64,000 nt of DNA, from positions 124,001 through 188,000 of the forward strand of contig JAWKUK010000008.1 in the NCBI GenBank assembly GCA_041398605.1. Reading direction: 5' to 3'. The notes below the pieces were generated by a model, which ran no database searches, had not been told where the DNA came from, and saw nothing but the letters and a program-made list of their open reading frames with translations. The translations under genes and the position numbers were made by a program. This stretch comes from JAWKUK01 sp041398605 (lineage in GTDB: Bacteria > Planctomycetota > UBA1135 > GCA-002686595). Below, piece by piece: positions 15,576-22,409 of this stretch; the first letter of the stretch is position 1, and the number at the start of each line of letters is the position of its first letter.

Positions 15576-17669
15576 TCACGGAACGAGCCTGCGCGCGAGC
15601 ACGACGCGGAACCCTAACCACTCGTGCGACCGCGTGGGCGTATAGCTCGCCCGCTGCGCTGAACGGCACTCTGGCGAGGAGGTGTTCCAACTGCCCCCGC
15701 GGAAGACCTTATACGCGCCGAGCAAGGAGAACGGATCCGTGACTGGCGCGGACGTGTACTGCAGCGGGAGGTCACAGCACCACTCTCCGACGTTGCCATG
15801 CATGTCGAAGAGACCGAACGCGTTCGGCGGAAAGCTCCCAACGGGCAGCGTCCCCACCACTCCGCCTTGGTCGCAGTTCGACTGAGTGTGCGTGCTGTAT
15901 GACATCCAGGCTTGCCCGCAGACAAGCTCGGCCCCGACGTTGAACTCTGTCGTCGTACCCGCGCGACACGCGTACTCCCACTCGGCCTCCGTCGGCAAGC
16001 GATACTCGAAACCGACGGGGATGCGGCCCGCCTCCCTCGCCGTCAACGCGGCGCAGTACGCGGTCGCTTCGTGCCAAGTGACGGACTCCACCGGGCGGGC
16101 GCTTCCCTGGAAGAGAGAGGGATTTGTGCCCATCATCTCCTCGTATTCCGCTTGGGTGACCTCACATTGCCCCATCCAGAACGCGGTGCTGATGGTGACC
16201 ATGTGCACGGGCGATTGATACTGCGTGTTGAAGTACGGCCAGCTGCTCCCCGTGTTCGATCCCATCAAGAACGTCCCCGCGGGAATCGGCACCATCCCGG
16301 GAATAGGCTGCGTGGTGGCCCCGATCTGGACCGCGAACTCGTGCATGGACTCAGGGGAGATTCCCGTCTGCTCGTATCCGAAGGCAATTTGGATCTCATC
16401 CTGCACCTCCCCCCCTTGGAGCGTCAGCGCGAGGGTGCCACCGGCGCCCAACCCAAAGGCCAACGGCACAGGCTCGCCACCTGCGGCTTGAGCGGCCGTA
16501 ACCCAACGCACGGAGCCGCCATCCATTTGCACGCGCGAAGCCGCGCCCGACGTAGGCAGCGTTGGAGCAGCAGGCACGACCGAGGCAGGGAGCGACAGGA
16601 GCTCGACGACATCGTCGACGAGGCCCGCAGTGCGGCCGAAGACGTCCTCGATGCTGGCGACGATCGAGCGCAAGAGCGACGGCGCCCCAGCCTCGAGGTC
16701 CGAGGTCTGGACCGTGCGGCAGTCACCGGCCAATCCCACCGTGAACGGCGTGTTCAGTTCGACCGTAATCGGACCGTCCGAGGCGCTGCAGACGACGATC
16801 GGGCTCCCGATGAACACCGCCGGAGCGTCTTCGACTCGGTGGACCTCCTCGAACGCCCGCGCCAAGGAGACGAAGAGCACCAGCTCGCCGAGCGCCGTAC
16901 CCAACCCCGCTGCGCTGCCTGCGTCGGCGATCAACCCCTCACCCAGCAGGGTCCCGGCGAGCGCGGCAGCGACCCTCGGCGCAGCCGCGTCTAGGCTCTG
17001 GATCGCCGACACGTCGCTGCGCGCTGGACAGTCGCCAGGCAACCCTCCACCGGCGGGGTTCTGCGCCAGGCTCGCGAGGTACTCGCCGTTCGCGGCGAGC
17101 GCGGCCGCGACCAGCGAGACCACTGCCGAGCTCGCGGTGCCAAGGCTTTGTTGGCTCTCGATATTGCGCTGGCTCGCCTCATCCACGAACCCTTGCAGGT
17201 CTGCGGGGAGCGAGCCCGAGAGCACTCGTGCGCGCAGCCCGTCGATGTACGACTCCAGCTCCGTCAGCGTGCTCGAGACCAGGGCCGTCGGGTCGACGAC
17301 GGCCACCACCCCCGTGTGCTCGATCTGCCCCAGAGCCACGAGCCGCGCGCCGTCGAAGACGCGGACGTCGTAGATGCCCGCCGCGAGCTCGGGGACACTG
17401 ACTGCGAGGACGTCGCGTGTGAGCGCGCGAGCCGCGCTCGGCCCCAGCGCGCCAAGCGGCCCCGACCACTGCGCCGTGAGCACGTCGACCGTCGCTACAC
17501 CGTGATCGGGGACCTCGAGGTCGACGACCTCATGCGAGGCACCGCTCCGCTGCAACCACGTCGGAGGGGGCGGCGCGGAGGCGCCGGTGTTGGAGGCCGA
17601 ACCGCCGCCGCCGCAGGCGGAAAGGACGAGCGCTGCGAGAGCGCAGGAAGGCAGGCTGCTGAATCTCAT
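15576..17669 (-). CDS. Lipoprotein with C-terminal formylglycine-generating-enzyme-like domain
   Basis: This is a 697-residue protein. The signal peptide ends in the lipobox LSAC and is followed by a glycine tract (ACGGGG). Residues about 40-450 are Ala/Val/Ser-rich, helical to mixed, and match no family I recognise. The last 240 residues are an FGE/SUMF1-type sulfatase-modifying-factor domain: IPAGTFLMGSNTG, the WMGQCEVTQAEYEEMM segment, PVESVTWHEATAYC, YRLPTEAEWEYACRAG, FGLFDMHGNVGEWCCD and VFRGGSWNTSS ending GFRV. In enzymes this fold oxidises Cys to formylglycine, but many members are non-catalytic binding or ergothioneine/sulfoxide-synthase-like proteins. The adjacent Cys pair in EWCCD sits where some active members carry a single Cys. 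As a lipoprotein it is unlikely to modify cytosolic sulfatases. Confidence 0.8.
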   Translation of the reverse strand: MRFSSLPSCALAALVLSACGGGGSASNTGASAPPPPTWLQRSGASHEVVDLEVPDHGVATVDVLTAQWSGPLGALGPSAARALTRDVLAVSVPELAAGIYDVRVFDGARLVALGQIEHTGVVAVVDPTALVSSTLTELESYIDGLRARVLSGSLPADLQGFVDEASQRNIESQQSLGTASSAVVSLVAAALAANGEYLASLAQNPAGGGLPGDCPARSDVSAIQSLDAAAPRVAAALAGTLLGEGLIADAGSAAGLGTALGELVLFVSLARAFEEVHRVEDAPAVFIGSPIVVCSASDGPITVELNTPFTVGLAGDCRTVQTSDLEAGAPSLLRSIVASIEDVFGRTAGLVDDVVELLSLPASVVPAAPTLPTSGAASRVQMDGGSVRWVTAAQAAGGEPVPLAFGLGAGGTLALTLQGGEVQDEIQIAFGYEQTGISPESMHEFAVQIGATTQPIPGMVPIPAGTFLMGSNTGSSWPYFNTQYQSPVHMVTISTAFWMGQCEVTQAEYEEMMGTNPSLFQGSARPVESVTWHEATAYCAALTAREAGRIPVGFEYRLPTEAEWEYACRAGTTTEFNVGAELVCGQAWMSYSTHTQSNCDQGGVVGTLPVGSFPPNAFGLFDMHGNVGEWCCDLPLQYTSAPVTDPFSLLGAYKVFRGGSWNTSSPECRSAQRASYTPTRSHEWLGFRVVLARRLVP

Positions 17670-17678
17670 GATCCATTG

Positions 17679-17707
17679 AAGATAGCCCGCCTCAATTCCA
17701 CCGACAA
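17679..17707 (-). promoter_or_regulatory. Candidate sigma-70-like promoter for the FGE-domain lipoprotein
   Basis: On the minus strand, TTGTCG (17707-17702) and TATCTT (17684-17679) are separated by 17 bp, in one of the few AT-richer stretches of the window (it includes a run of seven A/T). The -10 lies only 9 nt before the ATG at 17669, so the transcript would be almost leaderless, in line with the lack of a Shine-Dalgarno sequence. This is a weak sequence match only. Confidence 0.25.
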
Positions 17708-17800
17708 AAAAACTTTAACCTCGGCAATACGATGCGTGCGCCGCACAGGCGCTTTGCGCGCGCAATTGCAATGGATCCCGTCCCCAGTCCGGGGTCGCCA

Positions 17801-17861
17801 AGCTCAGTTTCGGTAGCTCAGTTTCGGTAGCTCAGTTTCGGTAGCTCAGTTTCGGTAGCTC
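17801..17861. repeat. 14-bp tandem repeat at the 3' end of the UPF0210 gene
   Basis: Four perfect copies of AGCTCAGTTTCGGT (17801-17856) and a partial fifth copy run through the stop codon of the UPF0210 gene. Read on the minus strand the unit supplies the last codons (Tyr-Arg-Asn) and the TGA itself. Because 14 is not a multiple of three, each further copy shifts frame, and a stop recurs after three units. The array extends past the gene as non-coding copies. Confidence 0.9.
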
Positions 17862-19210
17862 TGTAGCGGCGCCGGGATCCGGCCCCCGCGGCGCCACAGG
17901 ATGTCGCACGAGAACGCGCCCGGGTCCTGCACGATCGCGGTGCCGAGCAGCCCGCCCCAGTCGTGCGTCTCGCCGGCCTTGCGCCCCGGCACCGGGATCA
18001 CGCGCACCGCCGTCGTCTTGCCGTTGACCATCCCGATCGCCATCTCGTCGGCGATCAAGCCCGTCAGCGTCGCCGCGCTCGTGTCGCCCGGGACCGCGAT
18101 CATGTCGAGGCCCACCGAGCACACCGTCGTCATCGCCTCGAGCTTCGCGAGCGACAGCGCGCCCACGCGCACCGCGTCGATCATCCCCATGTCCTCGGAC
18201 ACCGGTATGAACGCGCCGGAGAGGCCGCCGACCGAAGAGCTCGCCATCACGCCGCCCTTCTTCACGGCGTCCGTCAACAGAGCGAGCGCCGCCGTCGTGC
18301 CCGGCGCGCCGGTCTTGTCGACGCCGATCAGCTCCAGAATGTCCGCAACGGAGTCGCCGATCGCCGGCGTCGGCGCGAGCGACACGTCCACGATCCCGAA
18401 CGCCGTCCCGAGCCGCCGCGCCGCCTCGCGCCCGACGAGCTCGCCCATGCGCGTGATCTTGAACGCGGTGCGCTTGATCGTCTCGGCGACCGCTTGGAGG
18501 CTCGCCTCCGGCCCGAGGCGCGCGAGCGCGCTGCGCACGACGCCGGGGCCTGACACGCCGACGTTCAACACCGTCTCGGGCTCGCCGATCATGTGGTGCG
18601 CGCCCGCGATGAAGGGGTTGTCCTCGACCGGGTTCGAGAAGCACACGAGCTTCGCGCAGCCGAGGCCGCCCTCCCCCGCCGTCAGCGCCGCTGTGTCGAG
18701 CACCACCTGCGCGAACTTCGCGACCGCGTCCATGTTGATGCCCGCGCGCGTCGTCGCGAGCGACACGGACGAGCACACGCGCTTCGTCTCGGTCAGCGCC
18801 CTCGGGATCGATGCAAAGAGCGCCTCATCCGAGCGCGAGAAGCCCTTATGCACGTACGCAGTGAAGCCGCCGATGTAGTCGATCCCGATCTCGGCCGCCG
18901 CGGCGTCCATCGCGCGCGCGAACGGCACGAGGTCGTCCGAGCCCGTGCTCGCCGCGATCAACGAGATGGGCGTCGTCGCGACGCGCTTGTTGATGATCGG
19001 GACGCCGTAGTCGTTCTGGATCGAGGCCGCGACCTCGACGAGCCGTCGGCCGTGGTGGACGATCTTGGTGTAGACCTTCTCGCACGCGCTCTCGAGGTCG
19101 GGGTCTGCACAGTCGAAGAGGTCGATCCCGAGCGTCGTCGTGCGAATGTCGAGCGTCTCGAGCTCGACCATGCGCACGGTCTCCAGGATCTCGCGGTCGG
19201 TGAAGGGCAT
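17846..19210 (-). CDS. UPF0210 (DUF711, PFL-fold family) protein, last gene of the BMC operon
   Basis: This 454-residue protein is the normal length for UPF0210. Recognisable family segments are the start MPFTDREILETVRMVELETLDIRT written across two parts (MPFTDREILET, ETLDIRTTTLGI), NDYGVPIINKRVATTPISL, GFTAYVHKGFS, CAKLVCFSNPVEDNPF, VGVSGPGVV, GGLSGAFIPVSEDMGM, AVPGDTSAATLTG and a C-terminus GGRIPAPLQSYRN. Pfam groups DUF711 with the pyruvate-formate-lyase-like fold, but no glycyl-radical RVxG loop is present near the C-terminus, so radical chemistry is not supported. UPF0210 genes usually sit next to a UPF0237 ACT gene, as here (13 bp upstream). A good GAGAGGA Shine-Dalgarno precedes the ATG. 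Its place at the end of a microcompartment operon suggests it supplies or processes the encapsulated substrate. That role is inference; the reaction is unknown. Confidence 0.88.
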   Translation of the reverse strand: MPFTDREILETVRMVELETLDIRTTTLGIDLFDCADPDLESACEKVYTKIVHHGRRLVEVAASIQNDYGVPIINKRVATTPISLIAASTGSDDLVPFARAMDAAAAEIGIDYIGGFTAYVHKGFSRSDEALFASIPRALTETKRVCSSVSLATTRAGINMDAVAKFAQVVLDTAALTAGEGGLGCAKLVCFSNPVEDNPFIAGAHHMIGEPETVLNVGVSGPGVVRSALARLGPEASLQAVAETIKRTAFKITRMGELVGREAARRLGTAFGIVDVSLAPTPAIGDSVADILELIGVDKTGAPGTTAALALLTDAVKKGGVMASSSVGGLSGAFIPVSEDMGMIDAVRVGALSLAKLEAMTTVCSVGLDMIAVPGDTSAATLTGLIADEMAIGMVNGKTTAVRVIPVPGRKAGETHDWGGLLGTAIVQDPGAFSCDILWRRGGRIPAPLQSYRN

Positions 19211-19223
19211 GCCGCGTTTCCTC

Positions 19224-19727
19224 TCAGACCCTGTGCATGAAGCGGAAGACGCGCTCGTGCATCACGCGCACGACGAAGTCGTCCTCGCCGCCGAGGCACT
19301 GCAGCGCGTCCTTCATCGACTTGAAGTCGCTGCCGTCCGGCACCGCGCACGTGAGCACCATGTGGAAGTAGTCGCCGACGGTGCGCTGGCTGATGTCGCG
19401 CACGTCGCAGCCGAGGCGCGCGAGCTCGCCCGTAATCTGCGCGAGCACACCCGGCCGGTTCGCGCCGACGGCGGTGACCACCAGTCCGACCCCGTCGAGG
19501 CTCTCGGGCTCGGGCAGCTGCGGCAAGCGCTCTTGCGCGCGCGCCGCGTCCGGCCCGCGGTTCGGCTCGGGCGGCGAGTACGCGCCGCCGCCGTCCGTGC
19601 GGATCGCGATGCCGGCCGCGGCCGCGGTCTCGAGCGCCTGTGGCGTCACCACCGTGTCACGGTCGACCACGATCGTCGGGCCGCCGAGGCGCCGCACGTC
19701 GTCCGCCGTCAGGAATCGTTTCGCCAT
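19224..19727 (-). CDS. UPF0237-type ACT-domain protein with BMC-associated N-terminal extension
   Basis: This is a 167-residue protein, about twice the length of a typical UPF0237 protein. Residues about 78-167 are the ACT domain (GLVVTAVGANRPGVLAQIT, CDVRDISQRTVGDYFHMVL and the diagnostic C-terminus RVMHERVFRFMHRV). Residues 1-45 (MAKRFLTADDVRRLGG, then TPQALETAAAAGIAI) resemble the N-terminus of the next protein upstream in the operon (start 20052) and, more loosely, the N-terminal segment of EutT. A Pro-rich linker joins the parts. ACT domains bind small ligands, often amino acids, and regulate partner enzymes. Here the partner should be UPF0210. The extra module may tether the regulator to the shell or core. 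An AGAAGAG Shine-Dalgarno precedes the ATG. Confidence 0.85.
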   Translation of the reverse strand: MAKRFLTADDVRRLGGPTIVVDRDTVVTPQALETAAAAGIAIRTDGGGAYSPPEPNRGPDAARAQERLPQLPEPESLDGVGLVVTAVGANRPGVLAQITGELARLGCDVRDISQRTVGDYFHMVLTCAVPDGSDFKSMKDALQCLGGEDDFVVRVMHERVFRFMHRV

Positions 19728-19746
19728 AGCTCTTCTCGCTTGCTCC

Positions 19747-20052
19747 TCAATCCGATCCGAACGGCTCGGGGCCGTTGGGCCCGAGCCGTGTCACGACCGC
19801 GCGACCGCCGCGCACCTCGACGATGTACGTGCCGTCTTGCTGCTTCATGCGCCCCATGAGGCCCGCGCCGCCTGCCTGGCCCTGCGGCGCTGCGCTCGCC
19901 GCGCCCGCGGCCACGTGCACGACGCGGATGCCCTGGGCGAACGCAGCGTCGAGCGCCGCCGGCGTCGCGATGCGTGACGGTCCGAGCACGAGCTCGCCCC
20001 CGGGCGCCATGCGGCGCACGTCGGCTTCGGTGACGAGCTCCTTCTTCGCCAA
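19747..20052 (-). CDS. Small BMC-locus protein with conserved N-terminal module
   Basis: This is a 101-residue protein of unknown function. Residues 1-46 (KKELVTEADVRRM, then TPAALDAAFAQGIRVV) share the pattern [L/V]T-x-x-DVRR-x(8-14)-V-x(5)-TP-x-AL-x-x-A-x-x-x-GI with the ACT protein encoded next. After a Gly/Ala/Gln-rich linker (50-67) a short beta segment follows (KQQDGTYIVEVRGGRAVVTRL). The start is TTG at 20052. An in-frame TAG lies four codons upstream and no ATG or GTG is available, so TTG is the only possible start. The gene lies between the BMC-T gene and the ACT gene with 19-26 bp gaps. The N-terminal pattern is reminiscent of EutT-like BMC proteins, so a scaffold, adaptor or encapsulation role is possible. 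Confidence 0.75.
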   Translation of the reverse strand: MAKKELVTEADVRRMAPGGELVLGPSRIATPAALDAAFAQGIRVVHVAAGAASAAPQGQAGGAGLMGRMKQQDGTYIVEVRGGRAVVTRLGPNGPEPFGSD

Positions 20053-20078
20053 GTGTGTGCCCTAAGCGCGGGGTCGGC

Positions 20079-20672
20079 TCACAGGTGCCGGACGAGGTCC
20101 GGGTGCGGCGCGGGGATGACGACCTGGCGCTGCAAGCGCCCTTCGGCTTCGGCGCTGCTCGCGCCTGCGTGAACGGCAGAGCGCACGTCGCTGACCTCGC
20201 CGGTCAAGGACACGTAGCTCTTCCCGCCGAGGCCGTTGGCGATGCGCAGGTCCAGGAGGTCGACGGTCGCGCGCTTCAGCGCTTGGTCCGCCGCGCGGAT
20301 GCACGAAGCGACCGTCGTGGTCTCGATGACACCCAGCGCATCGATCGTCCCGTTGACCTCGCCGTCGCGTCGCCGCAGCGTGATGAGCACCTGCGGGTGG
20401 ACCTGCTGGATCAAGACTTGATCGACGAGGTCGCCGTGTGAGAACGCCGTCCCGCGCCGCAGCGCGCTGGACAGGTCGTCGATGCTGCCCGTGAACAGCA
20501 TGACGTACTTGCCGGGCTGCACAGGGGTCGCGAAGAGCAGCTCGAGCTGCGCCTCCTTCAGGATCGCGTCGCAGATCTCGACGCCGCGCGCGATCGAAGA
20601 GAGCTCGAGGACCGCGATCGCGGGTTCCGCCGCGACATCGCGCAGCACGGGGTTGTAGTCGTTGCGGCTCAT
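20079..20672 (-). CDS. BMC-T trimeric shell protein, Haliangium BMC-T1-like
   Basis: This 197-residue protein has two tandem BMC folds (about 18-100 and 108-190): AIAVLELSSIARGVEICDAI opens the first and GVIETTTVASCIRAADQALK the second. The segments LELSSIARG, VQPGKYVMLFTG and KSYVSLTGEVSDVRSAV match my memory of the Haliangium ochraceum BMC-T1 type that forms single-layer trimers. Trimers occupy hexamer-like positions in the facet and can carry a wide central pore or cofactor site. It is encoded between the BMC-P genes and the small adaptor-like gene, in one operon with all shell genes. Subtype is inferred from remembered family features, not alignment. Confidence 0.85.
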   Translation of the reverse strand: MSRNDYNPVLRDVAAEPAIAVLELSSIARGVEICDAILKEAQLELLFATPVQPGKYVMLFTGSIDDLSSALRRGTAFSHGDLVDQVLIQQVHPQVLITLRRRDGEVNGTIDALGVIETTTVASCIRAADQALKRATVDLLDLRIANGLGGKSYVSLTGEVSDVRSAVHAGASSAEAEGRLQRQVVIPAPHPDLVRHL

Positions 20673-20702
20673 GCCTGTCTCCCAAGGACGCGCGAAGGCG
20701 CC

Positions 20703-21020
20703 TCAGCTCTCGTCGAACTCCACGTGTGTGCCGACCGTGCGGCCCCCAGCGAGCTCCATGCGATCGATGATGCCTGCGACGGCGCACTGGAAGCCGACGT
20801 CGTGGCCGCGGCCGATGGCGTGCCGCGCGGCGCGGCCGTAGACGACGAGCACACGCTCGCCGATGCCCGCGCCGATAGGGTCGACCGCGACGATCGCTTC
20901 GCCCGTAGGGCGCGGGCCGTCGCGGACGGTGAACGGTTCGATGACGAGGAAGCGCAGCCCCGCGAGCGAGGGGTCCTTCTGGGTGGACCACACCGTGCCG
21001 ACGACGGTCCCGACGAGCAT
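20703..21020 (-). CDS. BMC-P (EutN/CcmL-type) vertex protein, copy 1
   Basis: This 105-residue protein has the EutN/CcmL OB-like fold: an MLVGTVVGTVWSTQKDPSL start, LVIEPF, the AVDPIGAGIGERVLVVYG core (the G-A-G-x-G-E-x-V-L signature) and CAVAGIIDRMEL. BMC-P proteins form pentamers that cap the twelve vertices of the shell. The ATG overlaps the stop of the preceding BMC-P gene by one base (TGATG at 21018-21022), so the two are made together. Together with copy 2 it suggests vertices of mixed composition or alternative shell sizes. Confidence 0.92.
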   Translation of the reverse strand: MLVGTVVGTVWSTQKDPSLAGLRFLVIEPFTVRDGPRPTGEAIVAVDPIGAGIGERVLVVYGRAARHAIGRGHDVGFQCAVAGIIDRMELAGGRTVGTHVEFDES

Positions 21021-21388
21021 CAGCGCGCCTCCTGTTCGGGCAGACTCTTGGGCACTTCGCGCAGGGGTTCAGGCTCCTGCAGGTGCTCCGGGCGCCAGCT
21101 CTGCGGCATGCCCGGGGCGTGGACATCATCGACGATGCCAACGATCGCGGCCTCGAAGGCCAGGTCGCCGTCGCCGCCGGCCGCGACGCGCGCGGCCTTG
21201 CCAAACGCGACGAGGACGTGCTCGTCGAGCTTCGCGCCGATCGTGTCGACGACGACGACGGGCTTGACCGCGGACTCTGCCGGCGCGCGCGGGTCATCGA
21301 CCGGCTCGACGATCAAGAGGCGCTTGCCGCGCAGGTCGCTGACCTCGCGCGTCGCCCACACTTGCCCGACCACCTTGCCGAGGAACAT
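21020..21388 (-). CDS. BMC-P (EutN/CcmL-type) vertex protein, copy 2, with C-terminal tail
   Basis: This is a 122-residue protein. Residues 1-88 are a standard BMC-P domain (MFLGKVVGQVWATREVSDL, LLIVEPVD, VDTIGAKLDEHVLVAFG, AAIVGIVDDVHAP). Residues 89-122 form an extra Pro/Glu/Gln-rich tail absent from copy 1. Vertex-protein termini are exposed on the shell, so the tail may bind a partner. The start overlaps the stop of the upstream BMC-T gene (TGATG at 21386-21390), and its own stop overlaps the start of copy 1. The chain of one-base overlaps indicates a tightly coupled shell cassette. Confidence 0.9.
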   Translation of the reverse strand: MFLGKVVGQVWATREVSDLRGKRLLIVEPVDDPRAPAESAVKPVVVVDTIGAKLDEHVLVAFGKAARVAAGGDGDLAFEAAIVGIVDDVHAPGMPQSWRPEHLQEPEPLREVPKSLPEQEAR

Positions 21389-22032
21389 CAGCGGCCCCCC
21401 GTAGGGTCGAGCCCGATGTTCGCCAGCGCGCGCCGCACCGCGGCGACCGCGACGTCAATCTCCGCGTCGGTGCCGGCGAGGCGCAGGCGCCCGACCGCGC
21501 CCTCGGCGCCGTAGCCGACGACGCGCACGGGCGCGGCCTTCTCGGCCTCGTTCGCCGCGAGCGTCACGTGCACCGCGGGCGTCACCTCGAGGGTGTACAG
21601 CGTGTCGTCGCCGAGCACGAGCATCCCCGACCGCGTCCGGTTCACCAGCATCGCGTGGTGGTCCGTGATCTTGCGGATGACCTCGTCGGTCATGACCTCG
21701 GGCCTCTGCTGGTCAGCGAACGTGCGGCCGATCGCCTGCAGCACGGCGCGCCCCGCGGCGAGCACCTGGCCCTGGTCCGGCCCGTGCACCTCGAGCGTGC
21801 CGAAGTGGCGCTCGGTGCTCAGCACGCCGGGCTTCACGTCGCACGTCTTGAGCGCGATGTCGAGCAGGCGGTTCACGACGATGCCTGGGCGCACCTCGAG
21901 CCAGAACGAGCTCTCCCCCGCCACGGGGAAGTAGCCGTCCGAGCGATATGCGCTGATCGCGGCGAACTGCGGCTGCATCTGGTCGAGATGCACGGCGCCG
22001 CGCAGTTCCACACCTTGGAGCTTCGAGGTCAT
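21388..22032 (-). CDS. BMC-T trimeric shell protein, Haliangium BMC-T2/T3-like
   Basis: This 214-residue protein has two divergent BMC folds (about 8-105 and 110-205). Signature segments are QMQPQFAAISAYRSDGYFPV, EVRPGIVVNRLLDIALKT, FGTLEVHGPDQGQVLAAG and TLEVTPAVHVTLAANEAEKA. These are close to what I recall of Haliangium BMC-T2/T3, whose trimers stack as double discs with gated pores. The second fold lacks the compact GAVKAA-type helix found in BMC-H. It lies directly upstream of the two BMC-P genes with a one-base overlap. A protein of this type would provide a gated route for bulky substrates or cofactors across the shell. Subtype is remembered, not aligned. Confidence 0.8.
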   Translation of the reverse strand: MTSKLQGVELRGAVHLDQMQPQFAAISAYRSDGYFPVAGESSFWLEVRPGIVVNRLLDIALKTCDVKPGVLSTERHFGTLEVHGPDQGQVLAAGRAVLQAIGRTFADQQRPEVMTDEVIRKITDHHAMLVNRTRSGMLVLGDDTLYTLEVTPAVHVTLAANEAEKAAPVRVVGYGAEGAVGRLRLAGTDAEIDVAVAAVRRALANIGLDPTGGR

Positions 22033-22053
22033 CGTCGGGTCGCGCCCGCGCGG

Positions 22054-22338
22054 TCACTCACCGGGGAGGTAGTCCTCGAGCGCGCCCGCGGGCCGCGGGA
22101 TCACGTGCACGCTGACGAGCTCGCCGACGCGCTTCGCCGCCGCCGCGCCCGCTTCGGTCGCGGCTTTCACCGCGCCGACCTCGCCGCGCACCATGACGGT
22201 GACGAGGCCGCCGCCGGACTTCTCCTTCTTCAGGAGCGTCACCTTCGCGGCCTTGCACATCGCATCGGCCGCCTCGACGGCGCCGATGAGGCCCTTCGTC
22301 TCGATCATGCCGAGGGCGATTTCGGTCTCTTTGGCCAT
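22054..22338 (-). CDS. BMC-H hexameric shell protein, canonical pore
   Basis: This 94-residue single-domain BMC-H protein begins MAKETEIALGMIETKGLIG, followed by AVEAADAMCKAAKVTLLKKE, the pore loop KSGGGLVTV, VRGEVGAVKAATEAGAAAA and VGELVSVHVIPRP. Such hexamers form most of the facet area of the shell, and the SGGG loop lines the central pore. A GAAGAG Shine-Dalgarno lies just before the ATG. It follows the aldehyde dehydrogenase gene with a 71-bp gap and precedes the BMC-T2-like gene by 21 bp. Confidence 0.95.
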   Translation of the reverse strand: MAKETEIALGMIETKGLIGAVEAADAMCKAAKVTLLKKEKSGGGLVTVMVRGEVGAVKAATEAGAAAAKRVGELVSVHVIPRPAGALEDYLPGE

Positions 22339-22409
22339 GGCTCTTCGTTCTTCTCTGCGCGGTCAAGGCGCGGAGCGGGGGGTTCGGTCGGTTGGTGGTC
22401 GTTCGGAGC

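Noticed and set aside
17846..19210. UPF0210 as a functional glycyl-radical enzyme
   Set aside because: The fold family is PFL-like, but no RVxG glycine loop or adjacent activating radical-SAM gene is visible.
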